Shown piece by piece: positions 34,737-46,532 of a stretch of DNA of 64,000 bases. The first letter of the stretch is position 1; each line of letters begins with the position of its first letter. The position numbers were made by a program, and so were the translations under genes. The stretch is from Coptis chinensis (lineage: Eukaryota; Streptophyta; Magnoliopsida; Ranunculales; Ranunculaceae): positions 53,965,501 to 54,029,500 of the forward strand of contig CM027378.1 of assembly GCA_015680905.1 (NCBI GenBank). The letters run 5' to 3'. The notes under the pieces are model-generated. The model was not told the DNA's origin. It saw nothing but the letters and a program-made list of their open reading frames with translations, and did no database searches.

Positions 34737-34955
34737 TTTAGGCCGCCCCCCTTAAACTCGCAGCATGGCCGAATCAACTAGGGTTGACTGTGATCCTTCC
34801 ATCCAAATCACATGAAATGTCCTAAGTACCCTTTGGAGCATGAAATTACACAAATACCCCTTGACTCTTTCAAAACCAAAAGAGAGTTAATGACACGTGT
34901 CAAGATATCAAACACTTAAATCAACGGCTACGATATAATAAAATAAAATCAAAAT
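34737..34955 (+). repeat. MULE-like left terminal inverted repeat
   Basis: Reverse-complementary to 37,228-37,445 with scattered mismatches. The centre contains GACACGTGTC, itself a palindrome. Confidence 0.75.
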
Positions 34956-35181
34956 GTCTATTAGTATCTGTTTTGCGCCATTCGAGATCAATCCTACGGC
35001 TGACTCATCTTCTTCTCTATCTTGCCAAAAAAATTCATCTTTGAAACTTCTTATTTTGATTTCCCAATTCAATTTCATTTTCCATTTTCAATGTGCATCA
35101 ATAACTTAATCAACAATGAACTAACCAATCACCATTAATATTCTATTTAGTTTTTATGGGATTTGATCCAACTTAGGAAGG

Positions 35182-36968
35182 TTTTTTTTTTTTTTAATAA
35201 TCTAGAGGTTATGGCTGACCTCAACCTGTATTAGAAGAAAAACGGGGATACATAGTGCCTATTCTATCTTCCTCTATGATATGGTGTAACTTTTCATCTA
35301 AAGGAAGAGAAAATAAAACAACACCTTCTTCTGGCAATCTATACATTTTTTAAAGGTAGTCAGCTGCCCGATTTCCTTCTCGAAAGATATGACTAAAAGA
35401 GCATTTAACAAATGTGCGAGTAATACTTCTAATATAGGCAGCCATATTAGAACAATACCATGGGCAGCGCGTTCACTCCCTTTCAAAATGTTTATGGCTC
35501 CCGGAGAGAGTCCGAATTGACTTCCAGATTTTCTATACCCATCTCTTGGGCCTGCTTAAGCCCAACTGCGATGGCTTGAATTTCCTAATGTATGACTGAG
35601 CTCCTTGTCGAGCAACTAGCATAAGCGCAAACAACATTCCCCAAGCCATCTCGTATAGTCCCTCCATACCCACTTCCATTTTGCTGGACCGAACCATCAT
35701 TATTGAGCATGTAAGCTCCCCGTTCACTGACTTCCACCTACACCAAAGAACTTCCCCGAGGTTTGAAGTTCATTTGCATCCCAACCTATCGGCAAAGAGC
35801 TCGAAGCGCGAAAAGAGTCTTTGACCTCGACAGATTTTTCTGAATGTACAGCTTCATTGTGGCCATAATTCTTGAGGTTAGCTGTTGGGTCGTCAACAAG
35901 ATGTTCTTCTTCTTCCGTCTGTTTCTTTCGCACCAGAGTTCGTGGACAGTGGCTCTAATAAAAGCTTTAAAGATATCGACACAGGTGGTGTTTTGCCGAC
36001 ATAACCTGAAAATACTATACCATTCAGAAGAGGAGTCTTTGACAAGCTCCCCTAGTCCAAGATTGTTTTTCACAGAGGCTCAAACCTGTTTAGAGTAGTG
36101 ACAGTCGAAGAATAAATGCTTTGAGTGTTCAAGATATATCCGCAGAGATCGTGATTCAGAGAATTGCAAGGTCTTCTTCTGTATCAAGCGATCTTGAGTG
36201 GGAAGACAATTTGAGAGCAATTGCCACAATGTAAACGAGAATTTTGGGATAGAGAGCTTTCCCAAGACCACTCTGTACCATTTTACCTTTGGTCTTTCTT
36301 TTCGCAGAACTGCATACGCTGATTTTACTGAGAAATCTCCCGAGCTACTCGGTGACCAAGTAACCTCGTCTTTGTCTAGATAACAATTCACTTCCGTACC
36401 CAAGATGAGATTTTTCAAGGAACTGTCCGAGATAGATGTCACCAGAGAGGACCAGTTACCTTGATTCAAAATATCACTCACCTTTGCATCCTTTGGTAGC
36501 GCAAATGAGTTTCTCGCAACTGTTGATTCCCAAAGCGGTTGACTTGAGCACCATGGGTCATGCCAGAAGAGGGTGTTAGTCCCGTCTGCTATAACATATC
36601 TGACATATTTCCGAAAGCAATGTTCTCGATGCTTGGTATCCCCTCCATACCCAAGAGTAGCTTGCTGGTGTTTTCATAGTCCAAAAGTAGGACTGCTTTA
36701 TCTGTTGGCTCCATGTCCAGTTTGACCACAGTGATCCATCCTTCTCAGCTAATCTGAAAATCAGGCCGCAGTAAGCCGCCTTGTTCCATGTTTTGGCATC
36801 TATCATACCCAGTCCACCTTGCTCCTTAGCATACCTCAATACTTCATGGCTGGCATGATGCATCTTCCTTGTCATATTGGGACCAGACCATAAAAAATGG
36901 TTGCAAATCTTAGATACATTGTCCAGAACTTTCTTTGGTAAAAACAGTTCCTTGTCATATTTGTCATA
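35182..36968 (-). mobile_element. 5'-truncated LINE (non-LTR retrotransposon)
   Basis: Minus-strand remnant of a plant L1-type ORF2. It has the C-terminal RT part (RKMHHASHEVLRYAKEQGG, LGMIDAKTWNKA), the zf-RVT domain (FSVKSAYAVLRKERPK, KLSIPKFSFTLWQLLSNC, FFDCHYS) and an RNase H (RVT_3) domain near 35,480-35,720 (NDGSVQQNGSGYGG). A 15-base poly-T on the plus strand at 35,182-35,195 is its poly-A tail. An 11-bp duplication TTAGGAAGGTT at 35,173-35,183 and 36,969-36,979 borders it. Stops and frameshifts are present. It was inserted into the MULE-like element. Confidence 0.85.
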
Positions 36969-37227
36969 TTAGGAAGGTTATTATGCTTTAATTTGAAGAT
37001 TGGTTTTTTCTAGCAGTACCTACAAAACTTAGTTTTTACTCCAAACCTAATTAGAGGCAGTAGTGATGTTGGAAACTCTTAAAAAATTAGTTCTTGAGAA
37101 TGGTGTGGAAGTGGAGGGGATATTACTAATTTTTGTAGATACAGGGGGGTGGGGTAATACTAATAACACTTTTCTGTGGTTTTTCGATATCAACTTAGAT
37201 TAAGTTTGTAAAATAGTGGCACGTGTT

Positions 37228-37445
37228 CTGTGTTTTGACTTGATTAAATTGTAGCCGTTGATTTAGGTGTTTGAGATCTTGACACGTGTCATTAACTCTA
37301 TTTTGGTTTTGAGAGAGTAAAGGGGTATTTGTGTAATTTCATGTTCTAAACGGTACTTAGGACATTTCATGTGGTTTGGATAGAAGGATCACGGTCAACA
37401 ATAGTTAACTCGTTCCTACTGTGAGTTTAGGGGGGAGTCTTAAAA
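37228..37445 (-). repeat. MULE-like right terminal inverted repeat
   Basis: Partner of the left inverted repeat. It ends within about 75 bp of the first U2-array sequence. Confidence 0.75.
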
Positions 37446-37521
37446 CCTGCACCAATTATGGTCGAATGTTATTGGACTACACCATCAAATGACATGACAA
37501 ATATCAATACTACGGTTCCTC

Positions 37522-37894
37522 CTTGGGGAACTCGGGACATTCAGGTTAGGGTGGAGTATTCAGAGACAATAGTGAGAAACTGAAACATCATAAGTGTATA
37601 TTGGTGGCTTGGGTGTTGAGAACAGTTATGTTGCGGAAACACAAGTCATAGTGCAATGTATTGCAAAAGCAGTTGGTTTGGGCATGACTAAGTTAATGAT
37701 CAACTCTGACTCGGGCAACTATTGTTCAAGCAGTCGGAGGAAGCAAATTTCAGTGCCCCAGAGTGATAAACTATTAAGATGTGTCTCAATGGAGGGAGCA
37801 GCAGACCAACCTTTCTTACTAGAATTGAGTATTTTTCTTTTTCCTTTCATCCAATAGGTTAGACGCTTTTGTAAATCATGGCTATTGCGTATGC
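37522..37894 (-). repeat. Left fragment of a U2 repeat unit (spacer)
   Basis: Matches the inter-U2 spacer of the array at 55.7-64 kb, from GGGGAACTCGGG through AACATCAT, CTCGGGCAACT and CCAATAGGTTAGACGC to GGCTATTGCGTATGC, where element 2 interrupts it. The missing remainder of the unit resumes at 55,682 after the element. On the plus strand it carries an RNase H-like relic (GVENSYVAETQVIVQCIAKA ... INSDSG, about 37,594-37,725) that recurs in the other units. Confidence 0.88.
37890..37894. other. Target duplication TATGC, left copy
   Basis: Matches 55,682-55,686 exactly. Removing element 2 with one copy gives GTATGCCTTC, the sequence seen in intact U2 units. Confidence 0.92.
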
Positions 37895-39622
37895 TGATAA
37901 ACACGCATTTATTCGAACGTTTATTGGTTTTCTTGATTAATTAAGTCCGAGGTCCACAGTCCGAAGTCCAAAGTCCAAAGACCAAAGTCCAAAGTCCAAA
38001 GTCCGTATAGTCGTACATTTTAGTCAAGTTACCTTACTCACGTGGGTTTGGTAGGATAGGTCGAGTAAGGGATTGTCCAAACCTTAGGGCTCGGAAAAGG
38101 CTCACAACTGGAATTACAACTTTTGGTGAGTAGGATTTTAGGTTTTTTAGTTGGTTTTAATTAAATTAACAGTAATGCAAATAATGTAAATTACTACGGT
38201 GATTTATATGTAGATAAACAAAGATAGGGAACAGGGAGAGAGTTAATCATACTCATGCAAGAATTATTTTTTCAACAGTTTATATTACCACATCACTAAA
38301 TCTCTAATTCGCCTCGTGTTTGGAGACGACGCCGAAAGTATTGATCCCTAGCGATGCCCACATCTCGAGCCGCGATCGCGACTAGCATAAGGAGTTGAAC
38401 TAATATTTCATCTTTGGAATATCATTTTCTCTGGCTCGATTCCACATCAGCTAGACAAATTGGAGAGTCATTCGACACCATAAAGTCGCTAGCGAGACAT
38501 TTTGGTTGCGCCTAAGACTGTTCGGAGCATCAAGATCTCCAAATTTTATGCGCAGTCTCGATCATTTTAGGACCGAATGTCTAATCTATGCCTAATTCCT
38601 AAGTAGTGATTCTAGAATATTAAAGAGTCAATCCGATTCTCACACGAAGCAAAGATAACCCTCCCCACGGGGATTAGCTCATGGTCATTGAAGGAATAAG
38701 AAAACTTACGGTATACATTAAGTAAATAAATGCAGTCGTCGAATTAAACTAGAAAAGAAATGAAATGTTGTTATTAAGGGTAAAATGACTTACAATATTT
38801 TTGCTGAAATAAAAAGGTGGAATGTAAGTCTTTGGATTGAAAACTAACTAAGGCATAAGCTAAAAACATAATTGAAGGAAGGAAAAATAATGAAGGCTAC
38901 CCCTCATATATATAGGCGGAAGACCCTTCACGTGAAATCCCAACATTTAATCAGTTTGTATGTTAGCTAATTGAACGTTCAAAACTTTTGAGAATCAAAG
39001 TTTTGTTTTAATTCGCTTTTAAATTTTGTCATTTAGCTTTATAAGGTTTTGTCTTTATATGTTTTAGTTTCGTCTTTTAGCCCAATTCAATTCAAACATT
39101 GAATTGGTACGTGTTTTTCTCATTGCAAGGTGGCACAAATTTGTGACCATTACTTGCCACCTGCCTATGCTGACTCATCATGCCTTTTGGGCCTACAAAG
39201 TGGGTCCACTTAGTGTGTCTAGTGGCGGCGCCGATTTTGGCGTTTTTGCAACTTTTTGTCTTTGCGTAGAGTTTGTCGCCCTGGTCGCTCTGGCAGTTCA
39301 CTAGCCAACGTCGGCAACCCGATTTATCAGATTTGAGCTTCGGAAGTTTGCTGCTTCTTTATATGTGGACCCGCTCGCGACCGGTTTTGTTCTTTTTGGA
39401 AACTTTGGCTCTAGTCGCTCATTGGGGCTTCACCGGGGTTGAGTGGGAAACTTCAAATATTCCAAGATTCCCGTGCCGATGCATGTTTTATCATTATATT
39501 CATTTTAAATGCGGAAACCTGCAAAAGTACGAAAATATAATTATTACATGATTATTAAACACATAATCGACCAAAATGCTATGTCTCTCGGGGTTTAATA
39601 TTACAGTTTTGGGTGCTTATCA
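37895..39622 (-). repeat. Element 2, 3' LTR
   Basis: 1,728 bp, similar to 53,955-55,681. Near its left end it has a heptamer array (AGTCCAA units, 37,944-38,014) also present in the other LTR. Differences between the two LTRs are clustered, notably around 38,400-38,620 versus 54,470-54,680. Confidence 0.92.
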
Positions 39623-39636
39623 TACCACCCCCAAAC
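39623..39636 (-). other. Element 2 polypurine tract
   Basis: TTTGGGGGTGGTA on the minus strand directly next to the 3' LTR, the same motif as in element 1. Confidence 0.75.
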
Positions 39637-41389
39637 AGCATTTTGCTTGTCCTCAAGCAAATAGGAGACATTAAAATGATAAGTGGTCAAAAAATTTGTT
39701 GTCCTAAGCTAAATCTCATTTCGCAGAGTGCGGTTGCATTGACCGTATGTAACAAGGCCTTGAACCACTAGGAATTCCCTAGTGGACGAGTTATAGCCTC
39801 GTGAGAGTTTTCCAGAGAAAATACTCACAAACTTCATTTATACTACAATGACTCAGTAACAAAGGCTTGTTTCCTTAATTATTCTCAGGTATCTAGACAT
39901 CTCACTAGCAGGGGAAAACAAGGATTTTATTCTTTCGAAATTCAAGTTAATATACATACAATAATCGAAACATCTACGTATGAGTATACATGCAATGATC
40001 TAATAATGAAATGTACGAGCAGGGCCGTTTCTGGATCCTTTGGATAGCGTCCTTAAGTAGGTTCTCACAGGTATGTGTTGAAACACAATTTCTCTCTTAT
40101 TTTTCCACTCAAGTTCTGCTATCTCCAGTGTGCAGTGGGCACACGTTTCCTTACATACTTAATGACAATCAGGGGAGCCGAGGTCGAGAAGTCACAACTA
40201 CTACTTATTATCACACTATCCTACTCTTAATTGAGCTAGAGGTCTTTATTAGGTGTTATGGGGCTTAGGTGGTAGTGTAGAAGAAAATGGAATGGAAAAT
40301 TCAAAAGTGATAAGTATGAGAGAATAAGGTCTTCGAGATATTTATACTAGAGAATCCTTATTTTCTTTCCTGCTTCTAACATGGGTTTCCATACTTGGAT
40401 TTTTCAAGCTTTTGTATTCCCTTTTGATTTGATTTTTAGGGGAGAATTCTAACCTTGATATTTCTTTTGATTTTTGGAAACATATTTCTATTTTTTTCTT
40501 TTTCTTTTCTTCTGAAATAGGTAACTGATTTTTATTTGTGACAATGTTTTTCTCTTCATTTTTCTGCATTTCATCCTATTTCTCATACTCATCATCTAGG
40601 TAGGCTTATTTATTTGTGGTTAATAGATGGGTAATGATTTTTTTTGGTAAAGTAGAAAGGATTAATGAAAGGTTCAGTGGAGCGATTAGCGGTAAATTTT
40701 TTTTACAGGTGTGAATTTTTGGCTATATCGATCCAAAGAAGGCCTAAATTCTCGCCTAGGATTTGGGTAGTGATCAAGTATATAGACATGTGAACTTCTC
40801 TTATTCGGAAGAACTACTCCTCTGTGTCATTACTCATATATCACACATTTTGAGGCTTTTGGATAAATTCTTACAGGATATGGAAACTAAGTTGTCTAAT
40901 CGTGGGTCCCATAAACTTACTGCTGTGTACATTTAATGGTAGTCAGTGCATGAATGCTCATGAAAATATGTAAAAACTATTGCATACGTATTAAATTAAG
41001 TTTCTAAGAACAAGTCCTAATTCTGATGCTAGGGTGAGATTTCTAAATATTTTTCATCATAGAAAGGGAAACGAGAATTTGTCACTAAATACGTTTATTT
41101 AGACATTAAGTAAACTATATACAACTATGCATGCCTAATTTTTGCAAAAGGTTCTCACCACCCCCCCAAACAAATGGACACCTTTGGTCCTCAAAGTGTT
41201 AAGAGGAAGAAAGAGTATACCCGAGAGGCTTTGAGCAAAAATATAGTGATATCTTCCACGTAAATTTATTGTAACACACTATATATTATACATCATAAAA
41301 ATAGAAGCACACCGTTAGGGTAGCACATCGTTAGGTTATTTATTTATTTCACATCAAAACGTAAAACAAATATGTACATGCATCAACTC
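39637..41389 (-). other. Element 2, 3' non-coding region
   Basis: Homologous to 14,097-15,864 of element 1, without shared open frames. It includes T-rich tracts near 40,490-40,520. Confidence 0.6.
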
Positions 41390-42357
41390 ACATTGCCCCA
41401 ACCTTGGCGGGAGATAGTCCATCCTTGCCTCGTCTCTCAGAGAAATGTCATTCCTTTGCATCCCCCAATCCATCATAGCTTTCGGACTTCGCTCCACTTC
41501 CTCTTTTTGCATTGTCTAGGTGAGCTATCATTTTATCATAATTAGGAAAGAACGAACTTTCTTTAGATACCTTTGCAGGCCGCCCGCCATGTCCTAAATC
41601 GCAAAGAACGAATTATCTTGTTTGTTGGACACATAGAGTCGACCTTTACCCCGATCGAAAGGTGGCCGCGAAATCTGTGGGAAGTACGTCCTCACTATCC
41701 CCGCATCAGAATGGCGGCGGTGGTGGTATAGTCTTTGCCGAAAAGACCGAGCCTTCTTAAGATTCTCAATTACTAGGTCAGAATGTCAAAGGCGGTATGT
41801 TCTTCGGGCCAATGCATGGAATGTCTTACATGTCGACTTTGATGTAGTGGAAAAATGCCAATCCCCATGATGTTGAAGAATAAATAACATGGCGGTTCCA
41901 ACATTCATGGTCATAATCGGCTAGTGGAATAGTGAAGTCTCGCCATCGTCCACCTTCGCACGTTCTCTGACGTGGGCAATGCCATCGCCATACCGGGCAG
42001 CAAAATCTTCCCTAGAATAGTCATTAAAGTCATTTTCTATCATGTATTGAATGGGGAGGTCTGGCTGAAGAGGAGGAAGGTCTAGGGCCATAGCAACAGT
42101 TGGCTCGTAAAAAGAGTGTCGAGTGTTACCAATACGGAGTGTAAAGCCATTCAAAGGGAAACCCCCGATACCGGTGGTAGATCTTCCATGTGATCATAAA
42201 AATAAGTTGCCAAACCTGGGGAGTATGTCTGCTCCGGGTGTAGAATAAGAGAGTTCCAACCAACTTGAGTGATGTAGTCTCTGAAAATATGTCCATATGT
42301 CGGAGAATTTAGCAACGAATGGAAAGATTGTTCTGGAATCATCTTTGGAGCTTCCAT
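41390..42357 (-). pseudogene. Element 2, 3' ORF copy C
   Basis: Opens MEAPKMIPEQSFHSLLNS at 42357, with GWNSLILHPEQTYSPGLA and TYFYDHMEDLPP, followed in another frame by FTLRIGNTRHSFYEPTVAMA (42,154-41,921). Degraded sequence runs to about 41,390. It is paralogous to copies A and B and orthologous to 16,887-15,880. Related to the plant-transposon-protein family; no catalytic motif is visible. Confidence 0.6.
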
Positions 42358-42512
42358 TGTAGAAGGTGTGAAAAAAATGTGACCTGTTTAGACAAGGATA
42401 AACAAATATTAGAGTATGATGAGAATAATTAAGTAAAAACAATTTACCATTGGAAAATTAAAAACTAAAAAGAAAATGACAAATAATATAAAATTGCAAA
42501 ATTTAAATGGTT

Positions 42513-43608
42513 TCATGGGTCCAAGTAACGGCGAGGATCCTTTTGTGGGAGGGATCCATTTATAAGATTTTCTATGCCGTCAATCCGTGCAACTGCCCAT
42601 TGCAACATTTCGCTTTCTGTCTGGTAAATCTCGGCGTGGTTCTCCATTATGAGAGTGTGATTTGCCAAGAACTGGTTGTGGCTGTGCAAGAATTGTGCTT
42701 GTTCCTCTTCGTTTATTGTCCGTAGGTCCTGGAATTCAAGAAGACTGGTGATGATAATGTTCTGATGTTTGAATAATTTCATCAGTCCTTGTTGCATTAA
42801 ACGAAGACCTTCCATGGGATTAAATACGTTGCATAATGCATTTTCAGTGAAGATGTTGTCGGCGGAACAATCTTCGTCGGTTTTTGCACCCACATGGTTC
42901 TTTGCAACGTCGGGGTTCGTAATCCATTCCTACATACCGAAAGTGAATGGTAAGAATGTTAGCTGTTCGAAGAGGTGTATGAGGAGAAGTACTAGAAAAA
43001 CCCCAGCGTATCATGATAAATGTCACAATGGTTGGTAAAGGAGCTGCCTTTTTCCTGGCACGTGCGATTGCGTTCCAGAGAAATTTAATAATGCAAAAAT
43101 CATTGCAGTTACTCTGTAAGACCCAGAGTAGATGGAGGAGGGGTTTGGTTATTTCAGAAGTCTTAGACATGCCGAGCACATTATGAGCTACCCATTGGAT
43201 CACAGATAATTGGTTCTTTTGCAAAGATCGCTGATAAACAATACGGTTTTTCCGGTTGTATTCGCCGTGAAGGATAGTTGCAAACATCAGATGCCTGATA
43301 TTGTCGAAAGGTGAATCCTGAAGGTGTACTCCTTGGTTTGTAATAGGAATTTGAAGTACCTCAGAGATGATTTCCATAGTCAATTCACGCTCGCATCCGT
43401 TAGCACGGACAAAGAATTGCCCATTTTGGAAATAACCGCTTTTATAGAACAATAAGACCAATTCTCTGGAATAAAAAGCTTGCTTATGATGTAAAAGAGG
43501 GTGTCATCCTTGACGTGATATTTCTACGAAAAAAAAGGGATGAAAAAGACCATTTTGGAAATTTTCCATAAAATTTTGCTCGGGCACGAAACTTCGAGTG
43601 AGGGCCAT
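42513..43608 (-). pseudogene. Element 2, 3' ORF copy B
   Basis: Opens MALTRSFVPEQNFMENFQNG near 43608. After one break comes ELVLLFYKSGYFQNGQFFV, the long 205-codon stretch (43,461-42,844) with WVAHNVLGMSKTSEITKPL, LHLLWVLQ and APLPTIVTFIMIRWGF, then a 126-codon frame (42,893-42,513) with a helical, Gln/Glu-rich probable coiled coil (FLHSHNQFLANHTLIMENH) ending YLDP. Only about two frameshifts break what would be a ~360-residue protein. It is the best preserved of the three paralogues. Confidence 0.65.
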
Positions 43609-44556
43609 TAAAGATGGAGTGGTGAAGAAAAATATTTTTGGAAAAAGGGAAGTTAGATTTTTAAGGTGTCTATCCTTATTATAAGTAAGCACCAATCCGA
43701 AAATGTAAAAGATACGGATCGAGGTGTCACAGGGTAGTTAGACCACGTGTATCTTCTAAGATATGTGCAAAAGTGGATGTAGTGTGGATGAGAAGAATGG
43801 GGCATGTGACAAGGCCCTTTTTTTTTTTTTTTAAATAGCGTTAGTAGAAGGACAAGAAAAATGTAGATATACTATCATAATAAGATGTAAGAACGTACAC
43901 CGGTATGGAAACACAACCTAATGATATGGAAAATGAAATACAAACCTAAATATTAGATAAACTATATGCCACATTAACAACATTACTATAATTAAACAAA
44001 CAAGCATGAAGACTTGATTAGCATATTCAATTTGCCGCTGCTCAAACTTTTCTAGTGCATCCATGAAGCTTGAAATTTGGAGCGGACTAAAAACGATTTT
44101 TTAGAATAAGAAGTGTAGAGGGAAAAATATGAAATGAGTGAATGTGGAGGAAGTGTTGAACTTATTTATAGAAAGAACTTGGCCGTTTTCTGACCGTTTT
44201 TTTTTTGGTGCGTTTTCATGACCGATTTGTGACCGTTTTTTGTGCGTTTTCATGACCGTTTTCTGACCGTTTTTTTGTGCGTTTTCATGATCGTTTAATA
44301 AAACGTTAGTTTACGGTAAATTTTGCTGTTAAGTGTGACATCTAAAATATATATCTATATATATTTATATATATCTATATAAATTATTATTACTAATATT
44401 ATTATATATGTTCCTACCTATATAATATAATATTAGACATAAGTAATATATCCAGGTAGAAATGTTTAGGAAATAACCTACTATTAAGCTGGAAATGCAA
44501 ACACGTAAATCAAATATCTGACATAAATATTATACAAGACTGGAAAAATAAACTAG
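43609..44556 (-). other. Element 2, spacer between 3' ORF copies B and A
   Basis: No shared coding frame. It contains tandem GACCGTTTT-type units at about 44,180-44,295 (TTTTCATGACCGTTTTCTGA repeated with changes), then an A/T-only tract (44,340-44,420). Poly-T lies at 43,818-43,833. Confidence 0.55.
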
Positions 44557-45707
44557 CTACTGATGATCCTCAGGGGTTGCAGAAGAAGAACCAGGAGTCC
44601 TGCGACGTCGTGCAGTACGAGCTCCCGTGGATGCTAACTGCTCCTGGATATCACCAAGAGTATCCATCACCTGAGCCTAAAACTGATGTTGGCTCGCCAT
44701 GAACATTCGCTGGAACAGGTTCTGGCGAGTAAGCATATGGTCTTGAAATGCAGTCATGGAAGCTCTCATTTCCTGCTGGAATTCGCCCATGCTGTCTGTC
44801 ATCGACTCGTGGCGAGTGGTCATATCTGTCCTTAACTCTCCCAAGGTACGTCTCATTGATACCTGGCGGGTGTACATGTCTCTCAGACCACTGTTCACAG
44901 CCCGTAAGGCCTCTATGGGGTGGGTGATCTTACTCATGGCAGTCTCATCAAAGTAGGGTGGGTGAGAGGAGCCTACGCTAGCATGCTCGGCAGCCCTAGG
45001 TGATGTGGGTTCCCAAGGGTCCTGTATGCATTTCTTGAATACAAGCATATTCTCATATTGTGGTATAAGGAGTAGTGGGGTGGTGGACAGAAAACCCAAG
45101 GTAATCATAACTTTTGTTACTAGAACAGCAAGAGGGGCTGATCTAAGAGTGGCATGTGTAATAATATCAAAAAGAAAGGTAACGATGCAGAAGTTACCCT
45201 TTCGCTCCTGGAGGATCCAGAGAAGGTGAAGGAAGGTCTTGTTGATGTCTGAGGGCTTCAAGGTGCCAATGACGTTCGGCCCCAAACCATTGAGTCACAG
45301 CCCACCGGTTCCGTCGCGACCGAAAGCCGATACGCCGCGATTTCCGCCTATGTTGTACTCTCCCTCGATTAAGCGGTCGAGTATTAGGTTGTAAGTCCGG
45401 GGGTACGGACGGATCGCTGCTGAAGTCAAGACATTGGTCGACTAGAGGAATGCCCGTGATCCCGAGAGAAAACAGGTGTGACTTCGCGGGCGACACCCTC
45501 GACGGTAACTCCAAAATGGTCGCCATTAAAGCTCCCATTGTCGTAGAATTTCATCACCAAATCCTTGGAATAAAGCCCTCCATTAGCATATAACAAGTAC
45601 TCCCATCCTCTAGAGTGAATTTCATTATCAAAGAATGGAGCAAACATCCCGTTTTCAAATAAATTTCCAAAATTTTTCTCCACACAAATACGTCTATTAC
45701 CGGCCAT
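44557..45707 (-). pseudogene. Element 2, 3' ORF copy A
   Basis: Opens MAGNRRICVEKNFGNLFENG at 45707, with RGWEYLLYANGGLYSKDLV and MKFYDNGSFNGDHF. A frameshifted middle part follows. A 202-codon frame from 45,285 then has DINKTFLHLLWILQERKG, APLAVLVTKVMITLGFLS and a Met/Arg/Gln-rich coiled-coil-like tail. After one stop near 44,677 the sequence still reads to a basic end (ARTARRRRTPG) with a stop at 44,557. It aligns with copies B and C and with 20,351-19,366. Confidence 0.65.
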
Positions 45708-46532
45708 TACTGGTCTTAGGGAGAGGCTGAATATGGATTAATGATGAGGGGAAGAAATGGGACTTGCTGACGGAAGGGAATTGTGGTCGGAGTTGTAACA
45801 GTCTTGCGCGAGACCTGGATTTAGTGTGGGCCTATCTCGTGCGAGACTTAAACGAGAGGGGGCAAGATCCGGTTTTTTGGGAAGAAGAAGAATGTAAGGG
45901 TGACGCGTGTTTTCGGGTTTTTCGTGTTTAAATGGACCGAGAATTTGATATTTTGGTTGGGCCAAAAAAATTTCCCAAGCCCAAATCAAGCCTAAAGCCC
46001 GATTTAAGCCTAAAAAAAATTCAAATGCTTACCCACGACTCGTTCGGACTCCGAATTGGACGAATGAGATATCGAAATGATCGGCAGGAAAAATGCTATC
46101 CAATTGTATGAGTCATCCTCAAAGGTCATAATAGTTTTTGAAAAGAAGGAGAGTGTTTTATTTATAAACAAAGGTTTTATTTATATACAAGGGAGATATA
46201 CGTGAAAAACACTGGATGTTCAGAAAAGTCACCATCTTAAATCATAGACAACTGTCATGTCGGCTCTAGAGCGAACCCAATCTAGCCAAACTGTGGCTTT
46301 ACCTCTATGTATTATGGGGTCCATGCGCGCTACGGTCTAATAAAATTTGCCCTTATTACATACGGCTATCCTCAAACCGCCCCAAGGGAACTCAAAGTAA
46401 CCAATTCTAGGGTTGGTCTGGTAGAATCCATTGCCCGTTTGTGTTCCAAGTATGCGTCATATGAGGTTGGACACGAATCTCATGTGCAAAACTTAATGCA
46501 AAGGGAAAAGGCAACAATATAAACATATCTAC
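45708..46532 (-). other. Element 2, conserved non-coding block upstream of 3' ORFs
   Basis: Homologous to 20,352-21,221 of element 1, strongest at 46,245-46,310 (CATGTCGGCTCT, CGAACCCAATC). A (G/C)TTTAAGCC-rich stretch lies near 46,000. It is a candidate internal promoter or splice region for the 3' ORFs. Confidence 0.45.

Larger units (their letters stand above)
34737..37445. mobile_element. MULE-like element with long terminal inverted repeats
   Basis: Two inverted repeats of about 0.22 kb (34,737-34,955 and 37,228-37,445) face each other. They share AGTTAATGACACGTGTCAAG, AAATCAACGGCTAC and ACATGAAATGTCCTAAGTAC. The long G/C-poor repeats fit Mutator-like elements. No transposase is inside, so it is non-autonomous. 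Most of the interior is a LINE that inserted later. The 9-bp target duplication expected of a MULE was not clearly visible, so the outer borders are approximate. Confidence 0.7.

Noticed and set aside
37944..38014. Possible CRISPR-like array (short direct repeats)
   Set aside because: Heptamers without unique spacers in a plant LTR; a simple tandem repeat.
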